Shown here in pieces: positions 48,501-59,390 of a stretch of 64,000 nucleotides of DNA. The position numbers and the translations under genes were made by a program. This stretch comes from Ochotona curzoniae (lineage: Eukaryota; Chordata; Mammalia; Lagomorpha; Ochotonidae). Numbering within the stretch: position 1 is the stretch's first letter; each line of letters begins with the position of its first letter. The DNA lies in contig NW_024465423.1 of the NCBI RefSeq assembly GCF_017591425.1, positions 124,001-188,000 of the forward strand, given 5' to 3'. The notes beneath the pieces were generated by a model, which had not been told where the DNA came from, searched no databases, and worked only from the letters and a program-made list of their open reading frames with translations.

Positions 48501-51500
48501 GTTTCCTGATAGAAGGCAGAAGTCATCAGGTGTTTGGTGTACATCCTGACACTTGAAAAGTTTCTCTGTGTTGAAGTCTAAATAGCAAAACATAACATAG
48601 TTATAACTCTTCCCAGCCTAGCATGCTGTGAGTTTATTTAGTAGTTTGACTATTTGAACATCAGTACTTAGATGTAAAAGAATTGTTAGGTTTCAACTTT
48701 TGTCAGAATGACTATTAATTTAAGACTATGGACTAGATTTATATTTGTCTAAATTAACTTCTTTAAGTCTCAAATTTTGGAACATACTCAATAAGCTCAA
48801 TGGAACACATGAAACTTCTGAGCTGCAAAACATTGCTAAACTAGATCAATAAGAAGGCACAGTAACAATGCAAGTATTAGCATACAGCATCAGGATATAA
48901 GCCCATCACAGGACAGTTAAATGCAAGCTGACTTCTTAGAGCAAAAGAGTTAAATATTCAAACATAATCAAAACTGAGATGATAAATCTTTATGCTAAAA
49001 TACAGCAAGGTATACTGTTAACTCTACTATGACTCTGAATATACAGCTTCTGCATTGGAAGATAGTGTACACAGTGACTCTAGTGGATTTAACAAATTAG
49101 CACTCTTATGTGTGATGTCAGTGATCACCTGAGGTTCCAGACAAATGGTGTTTAGGCTGTGGAAGCCTCTTGAATCCACAACAACCCCATTAGACAAGAC
49201 CACACACAAAGTGGAAGTTCTCTCCTCCATTGAGAGAATAGCACAACCGTCCTTGATGGTTGCTTCTTTGCACTCGGGTGTGGACCAATGAGGTCCTTCA
49301 TGGAGGGGGACACTCTTAGAAGCAGTGTCCTGGCATTCCACACCTGATATGCTTGTTCTCTTGCTGGATCTCCTGTCAGACCAGAATACCTTTTGGGCTG
49401 ATTCTGAGGCCACTGAGTGCTACTCAAAATTGTCAGTCTATGAGTCTGCTGTAAGAGATGCTTCCCATGTTAGCATTTTAACATTCTCTGAGACCTGACT
49501 TATCATTAAACACTTACATACATATACCCATATGTTTTCCATTTAACTTATGTGGATTTGGGCTCCCATGGCCAGTCTTCAAACTGTACCTTAGCAGTAA
49601 ATGCATTTGAAATCATGTTAAACTATTGAGCTGAACAGATCTCGTAGGTCCTGAGAAAACAAAATTGGACATGACTCTCTAAGAGCCTAATTTTGCATTA
49701 TTTTTTAAAGATTTAGCTTAGCAATTCTCATTCGTAAACATGCACATACATATAAGGTAACACACATGAAACAACAGCTTTTAAGAGCTACTTGAGAATT
49801 TTCTTAAGTATGTTAAGATTACCAATTGTTTAGGATTACATTTTGCTCTTAGTAGTCTGAATAAACCTTACCTATAGTTTACTATTAAACTTTAGCTTTA
49901 ATGGATACAATAGGTCTGCTGGAATCCTAGAAAACAAAGTGTGTATGTTTGGCACTGTGATATGACCTGTAGGATTTTACACACTCTTGTACTTTTTAGA
50001 GCTAGCCTTCCTGGCAGGATTGTTTCTAGTCCTGGCTCCCCACTGGCAAGGTTTTCCAATGTCTTTTCTGCAATTCCTCCTACCCCCTCAAATTTTTATT
50101 ATTTTATTTATTTATTAGAAATCCCAGAACCAGAAGAGTTAAGTATATTAATTTTGCTAAGAGGCCTTAAAGTATTTGATCAAAGATTTCTCATTGTAAT
50201 AACCACCCATTTAATCAGACTGATTCAAACAGCAACAGATCAAATTTTTTTTCACTTATAAATGATCACCCAAACATTTTAAACAGAGTTTGTTTTTTTT
50301 TTTTTTTTAAATCATGAGAATTTAACAAAGACAATGTACAGAACCCAAGGGATTACTTAACTGAAAGACAAAATGTATATTTCCTTAGTCAATCACCAAA
50401 AGGGAAATATAACCTTAAACACAGGAATTAGTGCATAAAATCATCCCATAACTTTTTTAGAACTTTAACAAATTCAAAAGTTGGAATAAGAATAGAGCTT
50501 ACTGACGCTGGATAGTCAATTGATAAATTCACCAATTAAACAGAGACTACCTAAAGTTCAGTGTTTTGATTTTTTAACAGCTTTCAAAATTGGAAATATT
50601 TTTATTTTTAGATATTTACTAGCATTTTTATGTATGTACACTTCAAAAACTTTTTGAATGCAGATATCAATTCTAACATCAGCATATAGTAGGTATTAAT
50701 GTTAAAAACTTAAACAATGTTGTAATAGTATCTTTAAAATTATGGCCAATTATATGTAAAGTTTACAAGATTTATTCCTCAACTTTTCTTAAGACATTTT
50801 CTTAATAAAAGCATACTAACTTTTAAATACAATGTTTAAACAATATTAACCATTTCTCCAAATTCATGGAAACATATTTTAGCACAAATCCACTTTAAAA
50901 CCAGGAAAGAGAAGTTTTTTCAAACAATCTTCTTATAGCTGATTTGATTTTTTTTTTTTTTAATGAAGGCAGATAAGAATTGCCACAACTGGGACAAACT
51001 CCCAAATTCTTCAAAGTGCAGACTCCAGGCATGCTCCTTCCTTGTTTTATGGCTGATGGGCCTGGAGCTTTTCTTAAGCTTCTGTTTTATTGAAGTTAAA
51101 AGAGCTGAAAAAACTTCAGTTTGGCTGTTGTCTTAAGAAACTACTTGAAATTCACTGAAGTTAGTTAATAAGTTTAGTTATTAGTAAGATGAAAATAACT
51201 TAAAAGGAGATTTAAAATACTGTTGTTTTTCACAAAGAATCAGACTTCAGTTCCATTGTTTTAAAGGCAAACATTCAGAAAATATACACATTTTGAGTAA
51301 TCTTACTATACATCTTTAAAGAATTCATTGTTCTCCTGCAAGGCAAAATCTCACATACTTCCTTGTAAATAAGAACACAAGTAATTTACAATGTGAATCA
51401 ATTTTATGAATAGGAAACATCTCAACTAATGAGCATAAATGCTTACCTACTTTAATAGCATATATGATGCAACAAATTTAGCATATTTTTCTAATATTGC

Positions 51501-52200
51501 GAGATTATAATCCCAAATTATTTTAAATGACACATTATTCAAATTTTGTCTCAATCTTTGAGAGTTCCAGGGATCCTACTAGAACCCTCAAATTTATGAG
51601 ACTTGGTTTAGAACTATAAGAATTTAGAGGTCTAAATGAGTTAAACAAAAAGCACCTTTAGCATTTAACTGAACATGTTGAGTAGTGTATGTTAGACTTA
51701 ATCAATGCAAGGACAACACTGTAAGTTGAAGACCAAACAGCAAGAAAGTGACACACAAACCTTTCCCCAGTGGAAGTGGGGAATCTGGTCTGGCCAGGTT
51801 CTGTTAAATTTGTTAAACCTCTCTAAAAGTATTTACCAGGAGGGAAAAAGATGGTCCATCCCATCTCATCTGTCAGTCAGTCACACATGCACCAAATTCA
51901 GAACAAGAACAAAAACTTAACAATTAAAGACAAAGACACAACGGAGGAAGAGTATTAAAACAAAATTTAGTTTTTCTCCAGACAAAAAGAACACCAACAA
52001 TATTTACAAAACAAACATAAACACAAACACCAAACATGTCAGAACAGAGGCACATAGCTATCAAATCTTTTGCAACTTCTAACATCTTCTTTGAAATACT
52101 TTCACCTGGAGATATTTTGAAAAAAAAAGCACACATAATTCATCTCATGCTTTAGGTTAATTTAACAGTGGATTTGGACCACTCTATATCAGATTACTTT
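48501..52200. other. ERV-B internal filler, no retroviral genes seen
   Basis: AT-rich sequence with no gag, pro, pol or env motif in any frame. One minus-strand frame of 128 codons (49027-49413) is open but unrecognised. Poly-T runs occur at about 50290-50310 and 50949-50962. It could be captured non-retroviral DNA or retroviral sequence decayed beyond recognition. The well-kept LTRs and PBS argue against uniform decay. Confidence 0.55.
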
Positions 52201-52289
52201 CGTTAAATCAAGTTACAGAACATATTTTTTTCTTTCTTTTTCTTCTTCTTCTTCTTCTTCTTCTTCTTCTTTTTTTTTAAGTAAACCTT

Positions 52290-52445
52290 AAATGACTTAT
52301 ATAGAACCTTCCTGGGGATACCAACAACATCCAAAAAGGTTTTGAGGTCTTTTTTAATCACCCAAATTACTCGTGTCTTGAATAAGTCTATAGGACTGAT
52401 AAAACCTTGCAAGAATAATTTTTGCTGTGATAATGCTTGTCCCAT
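52290..52445 (-). pseudogene. gag: ERV-B gag matrix start (fragment)
   Basis: The frame begins MGQALSQQKLFLQGF at 52445, including glycine 2 for myristoylation, and continues through a KKDLKTFLDVVG segment typical of the betaretroviral matrix. It runs about 52 codons before entering a TTC/GAA microsatellite (52230-52282), after which no gag is recognisable. The same start occurs, mutated, in ERV-A at 1361. Confidence 0.78.
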
Positions 52446-52600
52446 CTTACCTTAACTCCATAATATTTGCTCCACTAATTTCCCCAAGCACAACTTCCGG
52501 CGGGTCAACCGTAAAACTGCTCACCCACTGTTCTATTCAACACCACTTTGAAAGGCCTCTCCTTTTGCGTGGCGATCTCCCTGTCGGTGGTCTGCACACC

Positions 52601-52617
52601 AGCCACGTTGGGCGCCA
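52601..52617 (-). promoter_or_regulatory. ERV-B primer-binding site (tRNA-Lys type)
   Basis: On the minus strand, TGGCGCCCAACGTGGCT lies three bases after the 5' LTR end. It matches the tRNA-Lys1,2-type binding site for its first 15 bases. Confidence 0.88.
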
Positions 52618-52620
52618 AAT

Positions 52621-53080
52621 TGTCCTGTCCAGCAGGGACAGTCAACCTGGGTCACAACCACCTAGGAGAGATTGGGGGACAAGAGACACAAAGAATGGAC
52701 AGCAAGACAGGATGTCTGATCAATCTGTCAGTTTATTGATTTTAGTTGAGGGTTTTTATACTTTTCAGTAACTAAGGCTCAGGGATGAAAGGAGAAACTA
52801 GGACACAAGTCATGGTCTCCAGACCAATTGTTCTTGGGCAGCCACCATATCCACAATAGTAACCAGCATATCAACAATAGCATAGGTAATCAGTAACACG
52901 ATGTCGACAGGTACAGCATAAATGACATTCTAAAACAGTTGCTAGAAACAATTGAAGCTAAGCGTGTGATTAGTTTCATAACTTCTTTCCCAAGCATCTA
53001 GCCAGCTGGGGGTTTTCCACTGGCCCATAGTACTGTATACAAAATGGCTTCAGTGTAGCTATTGGACATGGCTCCTGACA
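52621..53080 (-). repeat. ERV-B 5' LTR
   Basis: Starts (plus strand) TGTCCTGTCC and ends GGCTCCTGACA. It is collinear with the LTR at 47181-47640 with about a dozen or more differences noted by eye. On the minus strand TATAAAAACC (about 52750) precedes AATAAACTGACAG, giving the usual U3-R-U5 order. Confidence 0.93.
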
Positions 53081-53086
53081 CCTAAA

Positions 53087-53340
53087 CTAGTCACAGTTGC
53101 TATGGGGAGGTCATTAAAGAGACACTTCAGATTTCTGAAATTATATCCAGCATATTGCAAACCATCTCACCCATATGCATTTATCTAAAAAGCAAAACAA
53201 CATATGTACCTCCATGTACACAGCACACCAAGTGTAACAGCCAAGATTGGCTTCAAATCATATGTACTCCAAAATAGACGGTAATTCAAAGAGCTCTGTC
53301 TTCGTTCTCTTTCACAACTGAAACATCTTTCATAAGATAC
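53087..53340 (+). repeat. Old L1 ORF2 3' segment
   Basis: 53145-53320 resembles 12980-13170: CATATTGCAAACCATCTC, CATGTACACAGCACACCAAG and ACAGCCAAGATTGG. These fit the L1 ORF2 end. It is divergent, and the limits are uncertain. Confidence 0.5.
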
Positions 53341-53344
53341 GTGG

Positions 53345-53612
53345 TAGTGTCTCATATGCTCACTGGTTCTAATCCTGGCAACCCTGCTTTGATATAGATT
53401 CCTGCTTGTGGTCTAGGACAGCAGTCAAGGATTGCCCAAGGCCTTGGGACCCTCCACCTGCAAGGAAGAATTGGAAGAGCTTCTGGGTCAGGGTCAGCAC
53501 AGCACTGGCCATTGTGGTCACATCGGAATGAACCATCAGATGGAAGATCTTTCTCTCTGTTTCTCCTCCTCTCTATATATCTGCCTTTCCAATAAAAACA
53601 AATAAATCTTAA
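53345..53612 (+). mobile_element. CSINE (plus), head truncated
   Basis: Forward CSINE from the B-box side: CTGGTTCTAATCCTGGCAAC, GCCCAAGGCCTTGGGACCCT, CACATCGGAATGAACCATCA, CTGCCTTTCCAATAAAAAC, and an AAATAAATCTTA tail. Confidence 0.88.
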
Positions 53613-53631
53613 ACAAATAAAAAATGTACAC

Positions 53632-53752
53632 CTACTGCAACAAGGTGGAGGAATCCACCATGGGGGGAGGGTACAGGGAGGGGTTGGAGGAATCCCAGAG
53701 CCTGTGAAATTCTGTCACATACTGCAATGCAATTAATAAAATAAGAAAAACA
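53632..53752 (+). mobile_element. L1 3' UTR end fragment
   Basis: CTGCAACAAGGTGGAGGAAT, CCACCATGGGGGGAGGG and the CTGCAATGCAATTAATAAAA tail match the L1-B 3' UTR end (17465-17575). Only the last 120 bases are present. Confidence 0.85.
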
Positions 53753-53759
53753 CACACCT

Positions 53760-55400
53760 TATCAACAACAAGAAGCACTTAAAGTAGGCAATCTAGGAAT
53801 TTAAGGACCATGTCACACTGTAAATTGATCAAATGAAAGCTGAAATATCAGAAATTAATAGTAGAGTGGGACAAAATAAAGGTACAGTGGAGAGTCTCCA
53901 AAATAGAATGAAGCATTCTGAAGAAGGAATCTCAAAATTAGAAGATTTTCCTGTCATCAGGGGAAGACAAAAGCAAAACACAAACAACAACAACAACAAA
54001 AATAACCTGGAAGCAGAGCTGGATCAGCAAAACATACATATATTCAAAAATTTAAAAACACTATTAAAAGAGCAAATATAAGAATTAAGGGAATCCAAGA
54101 TGGTGCAGAAAGAGAAGCTATTTTTACAAATATATTTAATGAGATAATAGCGGAATTGTTTTTCTAATCTAGAAAAAGAACTAGGAAATATTCAGGAGGG
54201 GTACAGAAACCCCAACATTGTTCACCCGGTTTGATCTCCCGCATGACACATGATTATCAAGCTCTTTTCAATCAAACATGAGAGAAAAATACTTAAATGT
54301 GCACATGAAAAAGAAAATCAACTGGCATTTAAAAGAATGCCAATTAAATTCACAGGAGACCTCTTACAGGAAATTCTATAATCCAGAAAAGAATGGAGCA
54401 ATGTTTTCCAGATTCTAAAAGCAAAAACTTGTTGGCCCAGGATAATGTACCCAGGAAAACTTCCTATGTCTTTGAAAACTAAATAAAACTCTTTGAAAGC
54501 AAATTAAAATGAAAAGAATATGCCTCTTCCAAATCTGCCCTACAAATGATAGTTAAAAAATGATACTTGACAGAGAAAATAATAGTACCAACCAAAACCA
54601 AAGGCAAATGTGAAGAACATTGCAGTAATATAACAACAGAAGACTAAGTCAATGAATAATCCACAGCCAAAGTGACAGACAAAATTAACATCCATTCATA
54701 TCAACCCTGAATGTAAATGTCTTAAGCTCATTAAACAAATATCATAGATTAGTAAGCTGGGTTAAAAAACAAAACTCATCTCTTTGTTCCCTATAGGAGA
54801 CATTTCACCAGCAAAAATCAGCAGAAACTATAATTCATGGGTTTTTTTTTTTGTTAGTTTCACCTCTTCAAAATACAATTTTCTGATTAAATAATTCAGT
54901 GACTCATAATTCATACAGCAGCATCACTTTCATCAAGAAGGCTCTTGATTTTATGTCTTCAGCGATACATTAGTCATTAAGTAGCATGCTATTTAACTTT
55001 ATGCTGTTAATTCTTTTTTCTTCCTTTTGTTGATTTTGCATTGTGGCTTATCTTTTAAGTGTACGTATAGCAACTGTTTAATGGAGAACATCATACCCAA
55101 ATATGAGGATACAATGCAATATGCATCTCTACTTCCAGACAAAGATGGATTCCCAATGAAACTGTTTACTATATCTTGACAATAGGATGCCACACTCTCT
55201 GCCATTGTCCAGGCATGCAATGAGGGACGTATGACTGTGTATGAAGAACTATACTATGGTAACTATAAAGGAAAACTCAGTGAGGGGCGGGGGAGGGAAT
55301 CATGGAAAAGCTAAGGGAAATGCCAGGGTCTATGGAAATGTGATATAAAAATAACAATAGAAAGTGAAATTAAGAAATAAATGCTTTTAAAAGGTGAATA
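53760..55400 (+). repeat. Old L1 fragments (ORF1, ORF2 pieces, 3' UTR)
   Basis: 53833-54500 is a decayed ORF1: a coiled-coil-like GTVESLQNRMKHSEEGISKL, later CCCAGGATAATGTACCCAGG corresponding to the R-I-(I/M)-Y-P segment. 54880-55010 is antisense ORF2. 55080-55400 is a plus-strand older 3' UTR with a GGGGCGGGGGAGGGAATCATGG G-rich stretch. The parts are not collinear, so more than one insertion or rearrangement is involved. Confidence 0.55.
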
Positions 55401-55439
55401 TGCATCTTGTTTTCTACAGAAATCTAAAACTAAAAGAAG

Positions 55440-55735
55440 AAGAAGAAAACTAAGGAGGAGGAGGAGAGGGGGAGGAAGATGAAAAGGAGTAGAAGGAGGA
55501 GGAGAAGGAGAAGGAGAAGGAGAAGGAGAACGAGAACAAGAACAAGAACAAGAACAAGAACAAGAACAAGAACAAGAACAAGAACAAGAACAAGAACAAG
55601 AACAAGAACAAGAACAAGAACAAGAACAAGAACAAGAACAAGAACAAGAACAAGAACAAGAACAAGAAGAACAAGAAGAACAAGAAGAACAAGAAGAACA
55701 AGAAGAACAAGAAGAACAAGAAGAAGAAGAAGAAA
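55440..55735. repeat. Purine microsatellite (GGAGAA / AAGAAC / AAGAAGAAC)n
   Basis: Three nested phases: GGAGAA repeats (55500-55530), a hexanucleotide AAGAAC array of over 20 copies (55533-55668), then a 9-mer GAACAAGAA phase to about 55725. It is purine-rich on the plus strand apart from regular C. The open frames of Arg-Thr or Phe-Leu repeats are artefacts of the period. Confidence 0.95.
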
Positions 55736-55739
55736 TCAG

Positions 55740-56890
55740 AGGCAGTTGTCACACTGGGGTTGAAAAAACAGGCAAGCCGACCATCAGGAAGAGTACAATG
55801 GATTTAAACCAAGCCGTATACGGATGTAACTACATTAATCAAGAGGCTGAAATAGAGTAGAAAAAAGGAAATGCAGGGAAATGTGGCTGATGCCATGGGA
55901 GTAGCCAGAAATGAAGAGAAGAGTTGTTGTCCTGCTGTCACAGCAATTCTAACTACCTAGCTTTTCACAGTCGGAACGCTTAAGTTGTGCCATGACCAGG
56001 AACCAGGGAATGTATGTGCAAGGCTTGGGAGGTTGAGGTCCTAGCAGGCCACAGAACAGCCTACAGAGGGAGACAGTGCTCTTCTCAGCAGAATACACTG
56101 CCTGAAACTTTCCTGTTACTGGGCACCAGCTGACACTCCCCTTCCAGAGCTTGCAGCTTAAACTTCTCTCCAGAAGGACCAATCCCTGTTCTCCCCAGTT
56201 GCCGTGTCTGCTCTCTCTCTTCCTGAAGGATTCTTCCACCTCCATCCTCTCAGATGAAGGATACCATTCCTTGTCTGCTACACTTCTGAGGATCATCTCT
56301 GAGCAGAGCAGCCCTTCCCACAGAGGCCCTGTAAATCTCCTGGAAGCGCACCAGAAAACAGTAACTTATCAATTCTTCCTGGCACAGACTGGCCAGTTGG
56401 CTCCTCCTTCTCCCTTGTCCACCAAGAACACCTGACCTGCTAGGGCCAGCGCACCAAGTCCAGCCTCCAGCCAGTGCACATTGCAACTCTGAAGAGACTG
56501 TCAGACCTCTTTCACCTCAGCCTCGTAAATGGCCGCTGTGATAACTCAGGGTCTTCCCTCCTGGTGTGGTAATCCAGCATAACTCTCTGCCTCCAGTTCA
56601 GTGACTCACCAGAATGTCTAATCTCCACTGTACTCATTAGGAAAGGCATCTCCAGCTTCATGAGACTCAATCCATGCTTCCATTGCACAAGAAAGAGTCA
56701 GCAGGAGCAAGACCCCAACCTTCTGGGTCCGGGAATGAAGAATGCAAACTTTATCATCGCCCTTGTCAGAAAATTTGAATGCTGGTCATAAAGAAGACGT
56801 AATTTAAGTGTCCATTTTCTTGAACGTGTACACCATTCTCAGTGTAATATATTCGTTAACCTTAGTACATTGAGGCAGAAATACAAACCT
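55740..56890. other. Unassigned sequence
   Basis: Moderate G+C. 56151-56435 (plus) and 55949-56296 (minus) are open for about 94-115 codons, but I recognise no domain. A decayed gene or repeat is possible. Confidence 0.35.
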
Positions 56891-56894
56891 GCCC

Positions 56895-58000
56895 TACTCT
56901 CCACCCAGATCATCTGTGAGGACCTGTGACACAATACCCTGCTGTACTATCCCAGGGAGGATGTCAGTGTCACTATAATCATGCCAAAAGTGGGGTGCAT
57001 AGCCCAAGGAGCGGTGGTTATGAGCATTTCCTTAGGGGGGAGGCTGGGAAGTTGGGTGCAGTAGCCTAGCAATTGTACTGCAGGCATGAGACGTGCCCTT
57101 ACATGAACCTTGTCGAGACATCCTGTACTAGTATCGAGGGGTCCACAAGCTCAAGTCTTCATTCCTAGAAATCCTCCCCCTTTGCCATAATCTCCGGCTA
57201 CACCACCCTATTGCTGCCAGACTTCTCAAATATGCCAGAATCCAAGGGATGTACTCTGGTGTCAGAGCAGTTGACTCCTGAAACCAACAGCACACCCTCC
57301 CCCCAGGATCTATCACCACCCAGGAGCCTGGCCAAAACGTGGACTGCCTGCTTTGCAGACACATTGAGATGTGTGCTGTGTCTGGGGTGGTTGGTGGCCA
57401 TTCAGGTCAGGCTGGGATCCAGGTGCCAGTGTGGAGGGCAGCAGGAGCAGGAGTAGGAGCACAAGTGTCTGTACCATGATGGCAACCTGCTAGGAGCACA
57501 GTAGTTTGCAATACAACTGTGGTGCAAATGGCAGCAGAGGCATGGGGACGCAAAACATTTGTGGACACACAACACAGACTACCTAGGTACCACAGCAGTG
57601 TGAACACAGCCAGGGTTTGTGGGAGCTACATGGGACACTGCACTGGCTTTGGCCAGGTCAGTGCAGAAGATGGGGAAGAGAAGGATGAGAAGAAGGATCA
57701 GGAAAACAACTGAAATTTTCAGTTAACCACACAGAGAATGAGACTCTATATTGCCAACCTGTGGGTGTGTCCTGTCCTTGTGGATGTTGTTCCAAGCCAC
57801 AACTCAATCAATAAAAAATGGGAAATCAGAAAGGGTCTGCTGTATTACTAGCCAGTGAGAACACACAGTGTGACTGTGAAATTACCATATATAAGAGAAA
57901 AATGTGTGTGTTATTCATAAATGAACTCCTAGATCCTCACCAAGGACTATCAGTACAAGCACCGAGGACAACATCCCAACTGCCAACGAGAACACGAGGA
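56895..58000. repeat. 1-kb repeat unit, copy 2
   Basis: Homologous to 17925-18955 in the same orientation. Minus-strand frames here preserve DILPGIVQQGI and TDDLGG (about 56905-56970), and both copies carry a minus-strand ATG followed by QTLVLLLLLL-type hydrophobic codons (57476 here, about 18500 in copy 1) resembling a signal peptide. The identity of the ancestral sequence is unknown. Confidence 0.6.
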
Positions 58001-58517
58001 AATGGAATGCCTTTGGTGGCCAAAAACTCTTAGGTCACCTACCCCCATCTGGGGCTTCCACAGGGGATGGAAGAAGTCCAAACTCTGCCGTGCAAAAACC
58101 AGCGTCATCGGAATGACAACCAGGAGCCCTGAGTGGTCTGCAGAAACAGAAGTATAATAAGCTTCCTTCAGGACAAGGGAGGTGAGATTTCTGTGGTCCT
58201 CACCTAGCTCCAGCTCTGGGTCCCCACTCTTTTGTGGTGACCATTAGAATCGCTCCAGAAACACCTCAAAACAAATGAACAAACATACAAACCAACAAAA
58301 AAACTACAACGGAGAGACAACAGCAAGGAAAGCTTAGAATCAGACAGGAAATGATCAACGGGGATTCTCTCATACCTCACTAGGTGGAAAACAAAGATCA
58401 GTTAGGCCTCACTGGGGTATTAGAGATTTCTCTGCACACCCATTCTAAAAAAAAAAAAAAAAATGTTCGGTCCCTAAAGTGATAACACATGTCTTGTTAG
58501 AGTTATAACCCAGTTTA
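58001..58517. other. Unassigned sequence with a poly-A run
   Basis: 58447-58463 is an A-run of about 17. The rest is not recognised. Confidence 0.4.
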
Positions 58518-58836
58518 AAGATTTATTTTTATTATTTTTCTGTTGGAAAGGCAGATATACAGAGAGGAGAGACAGAGAGGAAGATCTTCCGTCCAATGAT
58601 TCACTCTCCAAGTGAGCGCAACGGCCGATACTATGCAGATCCTAAGCCAGGGCCCTCTTCCAGGTCTCCCACACGGGTGCAGGGTCCCAAAGCCCTGGGC
58701 CATCCTCGACTGCCTTCTAGGGACAAAGGCAGGAAGCTGCATGGGAAGGGGGGCAACCGGGATTAGAACCAGTGCCCACATGGGATCCCAGGTGTACAAG
58801 GCGAGGAACTTAACTACTGTGCCACCACACCAGGCC
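58518..58836 (-). mobile_element. CSINE (minus) with target-site duplication
   Basis: Reverse full-length CSINE: AAGATTTATTTTTATTATTT, GGAAAGGCAGATATACAGAG, and a head ending CCAGGCCC. An 8-bp duplication CCAGTTTA lies at 58510-58517, with the same word at 58844-58851 after a short spacer. Confidence 0.92.
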
Positions 58837-59039
58837 CATTAAGCCAGTTTAGACCACCAGAAAAACAACCAACTTCAGCAAAATCATGCTTCAACTTTAT
58901 AAACAACTAAACACTACAACGAAAATAGACATGAGACAGCTGAATAGTAATCTATAGCCATTTTGAGGTGTATAGAATTTGGTTCAATATAAACCAAATT
59001 GAAATGTCAATGAAGAAGTCACAGAATGCAGTTAAGTAC

Positions 59040-59390
59040 CTGCATTTTCCTATTAACATATTGGTTAATCAATACCATGTCAATTAATGCCATAATGTTG
59101 TAAATTATTGTTGATATTACATTGGGGCTTTTAAAGATTGGGACAATAGCTTGCAGCTTTATCTTCAGACCAGAGATGGTTTCACCAAGAAATCTCTGAT
59201 CTCATTACGATAATAAGATACTGGTCTTTATGCTTGGTAAATACTTCCAATGAAAGAACCTCAACTGAATTTGAACTGTGGCAATGCACCAAGGTGCAGC
59301 AATCCACCATGGGTAGAGTGTTTGGGGAGGGGAGGGGAAATCTTGGTGCCTATTACACAGTGTCACATAATGCAATACAATTAATAAAAA
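59040..59390 (+). mobile_element. L1 3' UTR (5'-truncated), ending at the arm-2 border
   Basis: Matches the L1-B 3' UTR (17230-17575): ATGTCAATTAATGCCATAATG, GGGGCTTTTAAAGATTGG, the GCAATCCACCATGGGTAGAG G-rich part, and ACAATTAATAAAAAG. Its end coincides with the first base of inverted-repeat arm 2. Confidence 0.87.

Larger units (their letters stand above)
47175..53086 (-). mobile_element. ERV-B: minus-strand ERV2-like LTR element, mostly non-coding
   Basis: Two LTRs of 460 bp (47181-47640 and 52621-53080) are flanked by the 6-bp duplication CCTAAA (47175-47180 and 53081-53086). On the minus strand the order is 5' LTR, tRNA-Lys-type PBS, a gag start, about 4.6 kb of mostly AT-rich non-coding DNA, a polypurine tract, and the 3' LTR. 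No capsid, protease, RT or integrase can be recognised. The 6-bp duplication and PBS fit betaretrovirus-like (ERV2/ERVK) elements. Confidence 0.9.

Noticed and set aside
48900..49430. 128-codon minus frame in ERV-B as an env or accessory gene
   Set aside because: No signal peptide, furin-like site or TM motif, and no recognisable similarity; listed only as part of unassigned filler.
55450..55763. Arg-Thr and Phe-Leu repeat proteins
   Set aside because: Pure by-product of the AAGAAC period; open on both strands for that reason.
57407..57607. Chemokine-like wording in the minus frame (VLLAGCHHGTDTC)
   Set aside because: Only a short resemblance, not preserved in the homologous copy at 17925-18955, and the cysteine pattern does not continue.
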